Of a stretch of DNA of 64,000 nucleotides, positions 42,194-51,635 are shown in pieces. Source of the DNA: Nonomuraea glycinis (GTDB lineage: Bacteria; Actinomycetota; Actinomycetes; Streptosporangiales; Streptosporangiaceae); the NCBI RefSeq assembly GCF_014646515.1, contig NZ_BMNK01000018.1, forward strand, positions 62,001-126,000, in the 5' to 3' direction. The translations under genes and the position numbers were made by a program. Every line of letters starts with the position of its first letter. Position 1 is the stretch's first letter. The notes beneath the pieces are model-generated. The model was not told the origin of the DNA. It was given only the letters and a program-made list of their open reading frames with translations, and ran no database searches.

Positions 42194-42973
42194 TCAGTGC
42201 GGGCCGGTGATCTCCACGCCGCAGGGGCCGCCGCCGGTGGCGGTCTCCAGGGGGGCCGGGGCGCCGGACATGGTGAGGGTGCGGTAATAGCCGGAGATGC
42301 GCTCGGCCGAGCGGCCGACGTAGTGGCAGATGAAGCTGCGCCGGAACCGGTCGGCTGTGGTGTTCGGCTCCGAGCCGTGCACCAAACTGCCGTTGAAGAA
42401 CAGCACGTCGCCCGGCTCCATGTCGATCGGCACCCTGGGCAGGCCGGGCGGCGGCGGGACGAAGTCCCTGGTGAAGGAGACGCCCGGGTCGGCCTCCTCC
42501 GGGCAGAACAGGTCCATCCGGTGCGTGCCCGGCACCACCTCCAGGCCGCCGTTCGCCCGGTCCACCCGATCCAGCGCCACCCACGCCGCCACGCAGGTCC
42601 CCGGCTCGACCCGCAGGTAGAAGTTGTCCTGGTGCAGCGCCTGCCCCCTGGCTCCCGGCGGCTTGAAGTAGAACATGCTCTGGGCTGCTAGCGGCTCCTC
42701 GCCGAGCAGCTCTTCGAGCACCGCGCCGAACCGGGCGTCGAGCAGGTAGCGCAAGGCCAGAGCGTTCACCTGGTGCGGGTGCATGACACGCGGGTAGTCG
42801 CGCAGGATGTCGTACGGCCTGCCGGGCTCCTGCGGCTCGGGGGAGAAGTGGCCGGGGATGGGCCCTCCGGCGTGCAGCGCCATGAACTCCTCGCGCAGCC
42901 CGGCCACCTCGTCGGGCGACAGCATCCCGGGGACGAGGACGTGGCCCTGGTCGTTGAAGTCGTCGAGTCTCAT
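42194..42973 (-). CDS. Phytanoyl-CoA dioxygenase (PhyH) family protein
   Basis: 259 residues from ATG at 42973. Fe(II)/2-oxoglutarate ligands: HxD in ALHQDNFYLRVEPGT and distal His plus Arg in SLVHGSEPNTTADRFRRSFI; GGLEVVPGTHR and MEPGDVLFFNG are standard PhyH. It should hydroxylate a small lipid, natural-product or amino-acid-like substrate. Divergent from an AraC regulator with only 35 bp between, so it is likely controlled by it. Confidence 0.92.
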   Translation of the reverse strand: MRLDDFNDQGHVLVPGMLSPDEVAGLREEFMALHAGGPIPGHFSPEPQEPGRPYDILRDYPRVMHPHQVNALALRYLLDARFGAVLEELLGEEPLAAQSMFYFKPPGARGQALHQDNFYLRVEPGTCVAAWVALDRVDRANGGLEVVPGTHRMDLFCPEEADPGVSFTRDFVPPPPGLPRVPIDMEPGDVLFFNGSLVHGSEPNTTADRFRRSFICHYVGRSAERISGYYRTLTMSGAPAPLETATGGGPCGVEITGPH

Positions 42974-43008
42974 GGCGTTCACGCTAGGCGGGGGGCGCGT
43001 GCGAGGGT

Positions 43009-43941
43009 ATGACGGTGACCGCTGAGAACATGCCTGTTCCTGCTGCCGAGCTGACCATCGTGGGCCACTACGACCAGCCTTCCGGCTACGCCACCCGCCG
43101 GGCGTCGGGGGCGCCGAGCTGGCTGCTGATGTGGACGCAGGCGGGGGCGGGGCACGTCGAGCAGTCGGGGGTGTCGTTCCTGGCGGCGCCCGGCGACCTC
43201 GTGGTGCTGGGGTCGGGGGCGGCGCACCACTACCGGGTGGCGCCGGGAGCCGCGCGGTGGCGGTTCTGGTGGGTGCACTTCCAGCCGCGTCCGTCGTGGC
43301 CGGGGTGGCTGGCGCCGCACGCCGCCGCTCCCGGCTGCCACCGGGTGGCGGGCGTCGCACCGGCCCTGCACGAGCGCATCGACCACGCCTTCGTACGCGC
43401 ACTCCGCGACGCCCGCTGGCTACCTCCCTCAGCGCTGGAGAACGGCCGGCCCGGGGCGCCGGAGCACAACCCGCCCTCGGCCAGGGAGCACGGTCCGCCC
43501 GCCGTGACCGGAGGGCCGCCGGTCACCGCCATCGCCGGGTCCGTGGCGGCGCGGGAGCTCGTGCTCGGGGCCGTGGAGGAGGTGCTGGTGCTGGTCACCG
43601 CCTCGGCCCGCCCAGGTGGGGAGAGCGGGGACGCCCGGATCCGCCGCGCGCTCGCGCTCATCGCCGCCGAGCCGGGCGCGCCGCACTCGGTCGACTCCCT
43701 GGCGAGGGCCGTGGCGCTGTCCCCGTCCCGCTTCGCGCACCTGTTCACCGCCGAGACGGGCCGCACCCCGATGCGGGCGCTGCGCGAGGCCCGGATGCGG
43801 CACGCGGCCACCCTCCTGGACGCGACGGACCTGGACATCGGGCAGGTCGCCGCCGCGTCCGGCTTCGTCAGCCCGTTCCACTTCAGCCGCGCCTTCAGAC
43901 GTGCCTACGGCCTGCCGCCCCGCGACTACCGAGCCCGCTGA
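43009..43941 (+). CDS. AraC-family transcriptional regulator
   Basis: 310 residues. The N-terminal cupin-like sensor has the strings LLMWTQAGAGHVEQSG and LAAPGDLVVLGSGAAHHYRV plus WRFWWVHFQPRP. A Pro/Gly/His-rich insert of about 30 residues (LENGRPGAPEHNPPSAREHG) separates it from the C-terminal double HTH (LARAVALSPSRFAHLFTAET, ASGFVSPFHFSRAFRRAYG). It probably activates the divergent PhyH gene in response to a sugar or related ligand. Confidence 0.92.
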   Translation: MTVTAENMPVPAAELTIVGHYDQPSGYATRRASGAPSWLLMWTQAGAGHVEQSGVSFLAAPGDLVVLGSGAAHHYRVAPGAARWRFWWVHFQPRPSWPGWLAPHAAAPGCHRVAGVAPALHERIDHAFVRALRDARWLPPSALENGRPGAPEHNPPSAREHGPPAVTGGPPVTAIAGSVAARELVLGAVEEVLVLVTASARPGGESGDARIRRALALIAAEPGAPHSVDSLARAVALSPSRFAHLFTAETGRTPMRALREARMRHAATLLDATDLDIGQVAAASGFVSPFHFSRAFRRAYGLPPRDYRAR

Positions 43942-43965
43942 CGGCGATCCATGTCATTCTCAACC

Positions 43966-44547
43966 ATGGTCACAACTCTGCTGTTATCCGCCGCCCTGGC
44001 CGTCTCGGCCACCGTCGGCATCCCCAACGGCTTCATGCTGTACGACAAGGCCGCGGCCAAGAAGGACGACAACCCGGAGCACAGCTGGCGGGTGAACGCC
44101 AAGAAGAACGCCAAGCTGGTGCTCAACCCCTGCGACAAGGCCAAGCTCGCCCAATCGGGGCGCAAGGCGGCCAGGACCCTCGTCTACACCGCCGTGCCCG
44201 ACTACTCCAAGTCCGAGCAGGTCATCCTCTACTCCTCCCGCTCGGCGGCCAAGAAGGCGCTGGGCGACCTGCACCGGGCCGTGCGCGCGTGCGGCTCCTC
44301 CGGCTACCGCTACTCCAGCAGCGCCGTACGCCTCGGTGACGGGGCGCTGGCCGTCACCGGCCAGGCCTACCGGGGCCGGAAGGTCGCCATCGGCGGCGAG
44401 CGCGGCCTCGTCACCCGCCGCGGCAACGCGCTGCTGATCTACACCGTGGGCGGCGAGTGGAGCAAGCCGGCCAAGGCCGACTTCACCCAGCAGACCAAGG
44501 ACACCAAGCGGATGCTGGCGAAGATCTGCCGCATCGCCGCCTGCTGA
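43966..44547 (+). CDS. Secreted protein resembling PknH-type extracellular sensor domains
   Basis: 193 residues from ATG at 43966. Signal MVTTLLLSAALAVSA with cleavage near the SA/TV boundary. The mature body has conserved-looking Cys in LNPCDKAKL, AVRACGSSGYRYSS and KICRIAAC, and EQVILYSSRSAAKKALGDLH, LVTRRGNALLIYTVGGEW. The Cys pattern and the 'Y-x-S/A-x-x-A-x-x-A' helix recall PknH-like sensor domains of actinobacteria, but without a kinase. Ligand unknown. Confidence 0.72.
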   Translation: MVTTLLLSAALAVSATVGIPNGFMLYDKAAAKKDDNPEHSWRVNAKKNAKLVLNPCDKAKLAQSGRKAARTLVYTAVPDYSKSEQVILYSSRSAAKKALGDLHRAVRACGSSGYRYSSSAVRLGDGALAVTGQAYRGRKVAIGGERGLVTRRGNALLIYTVGGEWSKPAKADFTQQTKDTKRMLAKICRIAAC

Positions 44548-44564
44548 TCAGTCCTGTGCGGCAA

Positions 44565-44584
44565 ATGTCTCGATCTTGAGACAT
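44565..44584. terminator. Hairpin/palindrome after the secreted-protein gene
   Basis: ATGTCTC-GATCTT-GAGACAT, 7-bp arms, between convergent genes. It may be a weak bidirectional terminator. Confidence 0.45.
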
Positions 44585-44683
44585 GGTCATGACGCTACGC
44601 CGACCTTTCCGGCGCGACACTTGAGGAACAAGCGTGTGCCGGGGCGCCCTTGCCAGTCCGTTCCGGCGCACGCTGATCTTTTT

Positions 44684-47182
44684 TCAGAGCCTGTTGAGCC
44701 CGATCACGTGGACGACCGCGCGCCCCTCCTCGTCGGAAGCGGCCAGGTCGACCTGCGCGTCGATGCCCCAGTCGCCGTCGCCCGCCGGATCCTTGATCGT
44801 CTGGCGGACCTTCCACAGGCCGCTCTCCTCCGCGATGCGCAGCAGCGCGGGCCCGCGCGCGTCGGCGTCGGTGAGGATCTCCTCGTGCTCGTCGTAGTAG
44901 GCGTCCAGCGCCGCACCCCAGTCGACGTCCGGCGCCAGCTCGGCCAGCTCCCGCTCCTTCTCCAGCGAGCAGAGCTCCACCAGCCGGAACATCGCGTTGC
45001 GCACGAGCACCCGGAACGCCCGCGCGTTGCCGGTGACCGGGCGGACCTTCGTCTCCAGCGCCTGGCGCCGCTCCAGTGCCTCGTCCGGGTTGGCCAGCTT
45101 CTCCCACTCGTCGATCAGGCTGGAGTCGACCTGGCGGACCAGCTCGCCGAGCCACTCGATGAGGTCGACCAGGTCCTCGGTCTTGAGATGCTCGGGGATG
45201 GTACGCGACAGCGTGCGGTAGGCGTCGGCCAGATAGCGCAGCACCGTGCCCTCGGACCTGGACAGCTCGTAGAACTGGATGTACTCCCCGAACGTCATCG
45301 CCCGCTCGTACATGTCACGCACCACCGACTTGGGGCTGACCGTGTAGTCGCCCACCCACGGATGCCCCTGCCGGTAGGTCTCGTACGCGCCGAGCAGCAG
45401 GCTCTCCAGCGGCATCGGGTACATGATCTCGGCGAGCGCCTCCATGCGCTCCTCGTACTCGATGCCGTCGGCCTTCATCTCCGCGACGGCCTCGCCCTTG
45501 GCCCGCTTGAGCTGGGCCGACAGGATCTGGCGCGGGTCGTCCAGGATGGACTCCACGATCGAGACGAGGTCCAGCGCGTACGACGGCGAGTCGCGGTCGA
45601 GCAGCTCGAAGGCGGCCAGCGCGAACGTGGACAGCGCCTGGTTGAGCGCGAAGTCGTCCTGGAGGTCGATCGTCAGTCTGGCCCGCCGGCCCTGGTCGTC
45701 GGGCTCGGCGAGCTGCTCGACCACACCGCCGGCCAGCAGCGAGCGGTAGATGGCGATGGCCTGGCTGATGTGCCGCCGCTGCCACTTGCGGTCCTCGTGG
45801 TTGTCGGTCAGCAGGTGCTTCATCGCCTGGAAGCAGTCGCCCGGCCGGTTGATCACCGCCAGCAGCATGGCGTTGCTCACCTTGAACCGTGAGTTGAGCG
45901 GCTCGGGCTCGGCGTTCTGCAGCTTCTCGAACGTCTCCTCGCTCCAGCCGACGAACCCCTCCGGCGGCTTCTTGCGGGCGTAGCCGCGCCGGCGCTTGGG
46001 ATCGTCGCCGATCTTCGCCAGCGCCTTGGCGTTCTCCACGTCGTGCTCGGGCGCCTGGCAGGCGACGTAGCCGATGGTGTCGAAACCGGCCCGCCCGGCC
46101 CGGCCGGCGATCTGGTGGAACTCGCGGGCCCGCAGCCGCCGCACCTTGTTGCCGTCGTATTTCGACAGGGCCGTGAACAGCACCGTCCTGATCGGCACGT
46201 TGACGCCCACCCCGAGGGTGTCGGTGCCGCAGATGACCTTCAGCAGCCCGGCCTGCGCCAGCCGCTCCACCAGCCGCCGGTATTTGGGCAGCATCCCGGC
46301 GTGGTGCACGCCGATGCCGTGGCGCACCAGCCGCGACAGCGCTCGGCCGAAGCCGGTGGTGAACCGGAAATGGCCGATCATGGCGGAGATGGCCTCCTTC
46401 TCCGCCTTCGTCGCCATGTTGATGCTCATCAGCGACTGGGCCCGCTCCATCGCGGCCGCCTGGGTGAAGTGCACCACGTAGACGGGCCCCTGGCCGGTGC
46501 TGAGCATCTCCTCCAGCGTCTCGTGCAGCGGGGTCATCCGGTAGGAGTAGACCAGCGGCACCGGCCGCTCGGCGTGCTTGACCACCGCGGTCGGCCGCCC
46601 GGTGCGCCGGGTCAGGTCGCGCTCGAACATCGACACTTCGCCCAGCGTCGCCGACATCAGAATGAACTGCACGTTGGGCAGCTCCAGCAGCGGCACCTGC
46701 CAGGCCCAGCCGCGATCCGGCTCGGCGTAGAAGTGGAACTCGTCCATCACCACCTGGCCGATGTCGGCCGCCGCGCCGTCCCGCAGCGCCACGTTGGCGA
46801 GGATCTCCGCCGTGCAGCAGATGATCGGCGCGCCCGGGTTGACGCTGGCGTCGCCGGTCATCATGCCGACGTTCTCGGTGCCGAAGACCGCGCACAGGTC
46901 GAAGAACTTCTCCGACACCAGTGCCTTGATCGGCGCGCTGTAGAAGGTGCGGATGTCCTTGGTCAGCGCGGCGAAGTGGGCGCCCTGGGCGACGAGGCTC
47001 TTGCCCGAGCCGGTCGGCGTGGCCAGGATCAGGTTGCTGCCGGACACCACCTCGATCAGCGCCTCCTCCTGCGCTGGATAGAGGGTGAGCCCCCGTTCGG
47101 AGTTCCAGGACACGAACGCGTCGAAGATGGCGTCGGGCTCGGCATCGATGTCTTCGGGCAGGCGGTCAATGAGAAGGCTCAC
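44684..47182 (-). CDS. DEAD/DEAH-box helicase with DUF3516 C-terminus
   Basis: 832 residues from GTG at 47182 (AGGATAGG upstream). Superfamily 2 motifs: Walker A in LATPTGSGKSLVA, Ia FYSAPIKALVSEKF, II VVMDEFHFY, III LMSATLGE, V CGTDTLGVGVNVPI and VI EFHQIAGRAGRAGFD. The C-terminal part from about 430 on is the DUF3516 region of actinobacterial helicases related to the Ski2/Mtr4 group. It unwinds RNA or structured nucleic acid; precise target unknown. Full family length. Confidence 0.93.
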   Translation of the reverse strand: MSLLIDRLPEDIDAEPDAIFDAFVSWNSERGLTLYPAQEEALIEVVSGSNLILATPTGSGKSLVAQGAHFAALTKDIRTFYSAPIKALVSEKFFDLCAVFGTENVGMMTGDASVNPGAPIICCTAEILANVALRDGAAADIGQVVMDEFHFYAEPDRGWAWQVPLLELPNVQFILMSATLGEVSMFERDLTRRTGRPTAVVKHAERPVPLVYSYRMTPLHETLEEMLSTGQGPVYVVHFTQAAAMERAQSLMSINMATKAEKEAISAMIGHFRFTTGFGRALSRLVRHGIGVHHAGMLPKYRRLVERLAQAGLLKVICGTDTLGVGVNVPIRTVLFTALSKYDGNKVRRLRAREFHQIAGRAGRAGFDTIGYVACQAPEHDVENAKALAKIGDDPKRRRGYARKKPPEGFVGWSEETFEKLQNAEPEPLNSRFKVSNAMLLAVINRPGDCFQAMKHLLTDNHEDRKWQRRHISQAIAIYRSLLAGGVVEQLAEPDDQGRRARLTIDLQDDFALNQALSTFALAAFELLDRDSPSYALDLVSIVESILDDPRQILSAQLKRAKGEAVAEMKADGIEYEERMEALAEIMYPMPLESLLLGAYETYRQGHPWVGDYTVSPKSVVRDMYERAMTFGEYIQFYELSRSEGTVLRYLADAYRTLSRTIPEHLKTEDLVDLIEWLGELVRQVDSSLIDEWEKLANPDEALERRQALETKVRPVTGNARAFRVLVRNAMFRLVELCSLEKERELAELAPDVDWGAALDAYYDEHEEILTDADARGPALLRIAEESGLWKVRQTIKDPAGDGDWGIDAQVDLAASDEEGRAVVHVIGLNRL

Positions 47183-47223
47183 ACACCTATCCTGCCGAAG
47201 TTCACAGCATGGTCGGACCGGTC

Positions 47224-47724
47224 TTACCGCCTCAAGTCGAGTTGGAGCAGAACGGTGTCCAGCCACCGGCCGTGTTTGAACCCCACATTCCGCAGCCGGC
47301 CCGCCTCCTCGAACCCGAAGGCCGCGTGCAGTTTCACCGACGCCGGGTCACCGCTGTCGGCGATCACCGCGACGAGCTGACGGGCCTCGGTCCCTGCGGC
47401 GGCGGAGATCAGCTCACCCAGCAGCAGCCGGCCCAGCCCCCGCCCGGTCGCCTCCGGCGCCAGGTAGACGCTGTCCTCAAGGGTGTGCCGGTAGGCGGGC
47501 TTGGGCCGATATTGACCGAGGTAGGCGTACCCCAGCACCTCGCCGCCGTCCTCGGCCACCAGGAACGGCAGGCCCGCCGCGGCGATCGTGGCCGCCTTCG
47601 ACCGCCACTGCGCGAGCCCTGGCGGCGTCTCGTCGAAGGTGGCCACGCTGCCGGTCACATAGTGGGCGTAGATCGCGGCGACGGCGGGCAGATCGGCGTC
47701 CGCGAGGGGGCGTATCAGCGTCAT
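47224..47724 (-). CDS. GNAT acetyltransferase, phosphinothricin/amine type
   Basis: 166 residues. IRPLADADLPAVAAIYAHYV, TGSVATFDETPP, DSVYLAPEATGRGLGRLLLG (acetyl-CoA loop) and LHAAFGFEEAGRLRNVGFKH, RWLDTVLLQLDLR are the Pat/Bar and YncA pattern. It may acetylate methionine derivatives or phosphinothricin; the natural substrate is unknown. It precedes the helicase gene on the same strand by 41 nt and may be transcribed with it. Confidence 0.9.
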   Translation of the reverse strand: MTLIRPLADADLPAVAAIYAHYVTGSVATFDETPPGLAQWRSKAATIAAAGLPFLVAEDGGEVLGYAYLGQYRPKPAYRHTLEDSVYLAPEATGRGLGRLLLGELISAAAGTEARQLVAVIADSGDPASVKLHAAFGFEEAGRLRNVGFKHGRWLDTVLLQLDLRR

Positions 47725-47748
47725 GGCAGGTCATTCTCCCCGCCCCGC

Positions 47749-49017
47749 TCACAGCTGGGCGCGCGGGCCCGTCACCAGCAGTCCGCCGAGGATCGCCAGG
47801 ATCGCCACCACCGGGGTGAGCCCCGGCGCGAACCCGGCCACCGTCAGCGCCAGCACGCCGCCCCCGACGAGCCCGGTCGCGGCCAGCGCGCTGCCCCAGG
47901 TGGCCTTCCCGTACGGCAGCGCGAGCGGCTCCTCGAACCGGGCGAAACCCTTCAGCAGCGGCCACATCGTCAGCCCGAGCAGGGTCAGCCAGATCGGCCA
48001 GCCGGCGAGCCAGAAGGAGCCGCCGGGCGTGGGCGTGTCCAGGCGCATCCCGATCACGACCACGCCGGTCACCACGAACAGGGCCGGCATGTGCCACAGG
48101 TACGCCGTCATCATCCGCGGCCCGGCCCAGGCCAGCGGGCGGTGGATGGGCAGGCGCAGGAGCCACGGCCGCAGCAGCGTCGCCAGCCCGATCTGCCCCA
48201 CCGAGACGGCCAGGATCGCCAGCGTGGGCGGCGCCATGTTGGACATCCCGGCCCCCGGCAGGCCGATCATGCTGCCCGGGTAGGGTCCGAACGCCACCAG
48301 CAGCGCGGCCGCCCCGAAGCCGCCGGCCGCCATCAGCCACGGGGCCGGGCCGCCACGGGTGAGCCGCCCCTCGGCGTACAGGAAACCGAGCTGGTGGACC
48401 GCCAGCCAGACGAACACCACGTTCAGGTAGCCGAGCGCCTCGAACCCGGTCGAGAAGCGCAGCACGTCCGTCAGCACCGCACCGGCCGCCAGCGCGACCG
48501 GCACCCGCGGCCCGTACCGGGCGTGCAGGCCCAGCAGGTACGGCGTGGCCGTGACGGCGATCAGATAGACGGCCAGGAACCACAGGAGCTGGCCGGTGAG
48601 CTTGGCCCCCACCTCCAGCGGCTGGGCGGGCACGCCGAGCGTGAGCAGCAGGTGCGGGAGCGGGATCCACACCGCCGCCAGCGGCAGCAGCGGCCAGGCC
48701 AGTCGCCGCAGCCGGACGACCAGCCACTGAGGGCCGTCGTGCGCGGCGCGGCCGAAGCTGATCGCGTTGGCCGCGCCGCCCGCGAAGAACACCAGCGGCA
48801 TCACCTGGCTGAGCCAGGTGACCACCCAGAGGCCGGGCGTCGCCAGCGCGTTCCCGGTGGTCAGCCGGCTGCCGTCGAAGGACAGCACCGGGATCGTCCA
48901 GTGCTGGAACACCACCGCGGCCATGCCGAGCACCCGCAGGATGTCGAGGAACGGGTCCCTGCCCCGTGCCGGCGCGGCGGTGCGCGAGGGTGCGGCTCGC
49001 TCCAGCAGGACGGTCAT
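47749..49017 (-). CDS. Acyltransferase-3 family membrane protein
   Basis: 422 residues from ATG at 49017, about ten membrane helices. FLDILRVLGMAAVVFQHWTI carries the Asp/Arg/His signature of acyltransferase-3 proteins; VVTWLSQVMPLVFFAGGAAN and MMTAYLWHMPALFVVTGVVV match later helices. It probably O-acylates a cell-surface glycan or a small molecule. It is divergent from the two-component system. Confidence 0.88.
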   Translation of the reverse strand: MTVLLERAAPSRTAAPARGRDPFLDILRVLGMAAVVFQHWTIPVLSFDGSRLTTGNALATPGLWVVTWLSQVMPLVFFAGGAANAISFGRAAHDGPQWLVVRLRRLAWPLLPLAAVWIPLPHLLLTLGVPAQPLEVGAKLTGQLLWFLAVYLIAVTATPYLLGLHARYGPRVPVALAAGAVLTDVLRFSTGFEALGYLNVVFVWLAVHQLGFLYAEGRLTRGGPAPWLMAAGGFGAAALLVAFGPYPGSMIGLPGAGMSNMAPPTLAILAVSVGQIGLATLLRPWLLRLPIHRPLAWAGPRMMTAYLWHMPALFVVTGVVVIGMRLDTPTPGGSFWLAGWPIWLTLLGLTMWPLLKGFARFEEPLALPYGKATWGSALAATGLVGGGVLALTVAGFAPGLTPVVAILAILGGLLVTGPRAQL

Positions 49018-49201
49018 GGGGGCCTCGCTTCGGTGGGGGAGTGGTGCACTCAAGGCTCCCGCCGGGACCGGTTCCGCACATTGACGAGGACCGCCGTCTT
49101 ACGGTCGCCTTCCCGTCACCACCCCCGGTAGGGCTGGCCTCACCCTCAGAGGTAGGTGTACCGGGTCGAAAAGGTGCCCAGGGGGATCTAGCGTGTGAGC
49201 C

Positions 49202-50449
49202 ATGCGCTCCCTGATGAGGCGTGTCCTGCTGGACACCCGCTACACGCTGGTGGGGTTCCCCACGACCGTGATCACCTTCGCCCTCATGCTCGCCGGCCTG
49301 GCCGCCGGCGTGGGCACCGCGATCGCGTGGATCGGCGTGCCGGTGCTCGCGGGCACGCTCATGGTCGCGCGCGGCTTCGCGGACGCGGAGCGCGGATGGC
49401 TGTCGGACGTGCTCAAACGCCCTCCGGTACGGCCCCGCTACAAGCCCGCCCCGGTGGGCGCGGGACGCTTCCGCAGGCTGATCAATCCGCTCACCAGCGG
49501 GCAGTCCTGGCTCGACCTGCTGCACGGCATCGTGAACTTCCCGATCGCGCTCGTCGCGTTCGTCCTCACCGTGGTCTCCTGGGCGATCCCCTTGGCCGGT
49601 CTGACCTACCCGCTCTACGGGATCGTCACCTCCCGTATCCCCGGCAACGTGGAGCTGCCCGAGCTGCTGGGCCTGGGCACCGGATACCTGGTCAACGCGA
49701 TCTTCTACGTCAGCGTGGGGCTGTTCTTCCTGTTTCTCCTGCCGTTCACCGTGCGCGGCGCCTCGCTGCTGCGGGCCGGGCTCGGCCGGGTGCTGCTGAC
49801 CGGCGTCGCCGAGCTGCACACGCGCATCGACGACCTGGCCGAAGGGCGGGCCGCCGCCGTGTCGGCCGAGGCCAACGCCCTGCGCAAGCTGGAGCGCGAC
49901 ATCCACGACGGCCCCCAGCAGCGCCTGGTGTCGCTCGCCATGGAGCTGTCCAGGGCGCAGCGCCAGCTGAACAAGGACCCGCAGGCGGCCCAGGCGACCA
50001 TCAGCTCCGCGATCACCGCCACCCGCGAGACGCTCGACGAGCTGCGCGCCCTGTCGCGCGGCATCGCCCCGCCCATTCTGTCCGACCGCGGCCTGGCCCC
50101 CGCACTCGCCGCCCTCGCCGGGCGCTGCACGGTCCCGGTCGACCTGGAGGTGCAGACCAGCGAACGGTACGAGGCCGCGATCGAGAACGCCATCTACTTC
50201 GTCGTCGCCGAAACGCTGACGAACGTCGCCAAGCACAGCAAGGCCACGGTCTGCACGATCCAGCTCATCAGCACCGGTGCCGTGCTCATGCTCACCATCG
50301 GGGATGATGGGGTCGGCGGCGCGCATGTCGCCAAGGGACACGGTCTCGCCGGGCTGGCCGACCGGCTCCGCGCGGTGGACGGGGAGCTCATGGTGCGGTC
50401 GCCCGAAGGCGGGCCGACAGTGATCTTTGCGGAGGTTCCGTGCGTGTAG
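49202..50449 (+). CDS. Sensor histidine kinase, NarL/DesK-type
   Basis: 415 residues. An N-terminal membrane sensor with four or so helices (TLVGFPTTVITFALMLAGLA, LIVA-type helices to about 195) matches the 'sensor' domain found in many actinobacterial kinases. HisKA_3 has phospho-His in LERDIHDGPQQRLVSLAMEL. The HATPase has the N box AETLTNVAKHSKATV and the G1 box TIGDDGVGGAHVAKGHGLAG. It overlaps the response regulator by 10 nt, so they form one operon. The signal is unknown; the divergent acyltransferase is a possible target. Confidence 0.93.
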   Translation: MRSLMRRVLLDTRYTLVGFPTTVITFALMLAGLAAGVGTAIAWIGVPVLAGTLMVARGFADAERGWLSDVLKRPPVRPRYKPAPVGAGRFRRLINPLTSGQSWLDLLHGIVNFPIALVAFVLTVVSWAIPLAGLTYPLYGIVTSRIPGNVELPELLGLGTGYLVNAIFYVSVGLFFLFLLPFTVRGASLLRAGLGRVLLTGVAELHTRIDDLAEGRAAAVSAEANALRKLERDIHDGPQQRLVSLAMELSRAQRQLNKDPQAAQATISSAITATRETLDELRALSRGIAPPILSDRGLAPALAALAGRCTVPVDLEVQTSERYEAAIENAIYFVVAETLTNVAKHSKATVCTIQLISTGAVLMLTIGDDGVGGAHVAKGHGLAGLADRLRAVDGELMVRSPEGGPTVIFAEVPCV

Positions 50450-51087
50450 TCGTGGCCGATGACGCTGTGCTGATCAGGGAGGGCCTGGTCAGGCTGCTCG
50501 AAGAGTTCGGCTGCGAGGTGGTCGCGACCGTCGGGGACGGTGACGGCCTCGTCAAGGCGGTCGCCGAGCACCGGCCCGACGTGTCGGTGGTGGACGTGCG
50601 GATGCCGCCGTCCTTCACCGACGAGGGACTGCGGGCCGCCGTCGAGGCGCGGCGCAGGGTCCCCGGGGCGCCCGTGCTGATCCTGTCGCAGTACGTCGAG
50701 GTGTCCTACGCCGACGACCTGCTCGCCGACGCCCGGGGCGCGGTGGGCTACCTGCTCAAGGACCGCGTCGTCGACGTGGACGAGTTCATGGAGGGGCTGA
50801 GACGGGTCGCCTCCGGGGGGACCGTGTTCGATCCACAGGTGGTGTCACAGCTGATGGTGCGCAGGCGCAGGGACGACCCGCTCGCCCTGCTGACGCCTCG
50901 CGAGCGCGAGGTGCTCGGCCTGATGGCGGAGGGCAAGTCCAATCCCGCCATCGGCAGGCAGCTCGTGATCAGCGACGGGGCCGTCGAGAAGCACATCAGA
51001 AGCATCTTCAGCAAGCTCGGCCTGTACGCCGACGACAGTGACCAGCATCGCCGGGTGCTCGCCGTACTGGCCTATCTGCGGTCGTAG
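50440..51087 (+). CDS. LuxR/NarL-type response regulator
   Basis: 215 residues from GTG inside the end of the kinase gene. Receiver domain with acidic pocket in VVVADDAVLIREG, phospho-Asp in VSVVDVRMPPSFTDEG and Lys in GYLLKDRVVDVDEF. The C-terminal HTH is LTPREREVLGLMAEGKSNPA and VISDGAVEKHIRSIFSKLGL. It should be phosphorylated by the adjacent kinase. Confidence 0.95.
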   Translation: MRVVVADDAVLIREGLVRLLEEFGCEVVATVGDGDGLVKAVAEHRPDVSVVDVRMPPSFTDEGLRAAVEARRRVPGAPVLILSQYVEVSYADDLLADARGAVGYLLKDRVVDVDEFMEGLRRVASGGTVFDPQVVSQLMVRRRRDDPLALLTPREREVLGLMAEGKSNPAIGRQLVISDGAVEKHIRSIFSKLGLYADDSDQHRRVLAVLAYLRS

Positions 51088-51329
51088 CGCCCCCCTGACG
51101 TTCACCGGGTGGGCCGGGCTCGCGGACCCGGACCGGCGACCGCCGGCCTACCCCGGCCACACCGGAGTAGCTGGCGTGCCCGCGGTCGTACGGCCGGAGC
51201 CTGGCTCGCTCACAGGCGCAGGGTCCGCCTGTCAGCCCCTCCTCGGCCCGCAGTCCGGCCTGACATCCCGGATGCGTCAACGGCCGGTCCGCGCGATGCT
51301 GCGCTGCGCGCGGACCTGGCCGCCCGGTA
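51088..51329. other. Intergenic stretch without recognised gene
   Basis: About 240 bases between the response regulator and mihF. Rich in short GC inverted repeats such as ACCGGCGACCGCCGGCCT; no tRNA or coding signature could be confirmed. Confidence 0.4.
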
Positions 51330-51635
51330 TCAACCGAGCGCTTCGACCAGCTTCTTGCGCTGCTGGGCGCCCAGGCCGCCGAGACGGCGCTTCTCGTCGA
51401 CGCCCGCCTCCTCCATCAGCGCGGTGGCCTTGGCCGGGCCGACGCCCTTGACGGCGCGCAGCGCCTGGGAGACCTTGATCTTCTTCGCGATGTCGTCCTC
51501 GCGCTCGAGCAGCTGGGAGAAGGTGACCTCGCCGGCCTTGACCTTGGCCAGCAGAGCGGTGCGGGCGGCGCGGGCCTCCGCGGCCTTCTCCAGCGCTGCC
51601 TTGCGCTGCTCTGGGGTGAGAGTGGGAAGTGCCAT
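51330..51635 (-). CDS. mihF: Actinobacterial integration host factor (mIHF)
   Basis: 101 residues. LPTLTPEQRKAALEKAAEAR, RTALLAKVKAGEVTFSQLLE, IKVSQALRAVKGVGPAKATA, LMEEAGVDEKRRLGGLGAQQ is the complete mIHF sequence pattern: a long helix and a helix-two-turn-helix (VKGVGPAKA) that binds DNA. It is a nucleoid protein that bends DNA and affects replication and secondary metabolism in Streptomyces. Stand-alone gene with GAGGAGAG-type ribosome site before ATG 51635. Confidence 0.96.
   Translation of the reverse strand: MALPTLTPEQRKAALEKAAEARAARTALLAKVKAGEVTFSQLLEREDDIAKKIKVSQALRAVKGVGPAKATALMEEAGVDEKRRLGGLGAQQRKKLVEALG

Noticed and set aside
44565-44584. LexA or other named operator in the ATGTCTC/GAGACAT palindrome
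   Set aside because: It lies between convergent gene ends, not upstream of a start, so it is better explained as a terminator-like hairpin.
51110-51200. Possible degenerate tRNA on the minus strand between the response regulator and mihF
   Set aside because: A T-arm-like CCGGGTCCGCGAGCCCGG is present, but acceptor, D and anticodon arms could not be paired into a cloverleaf.
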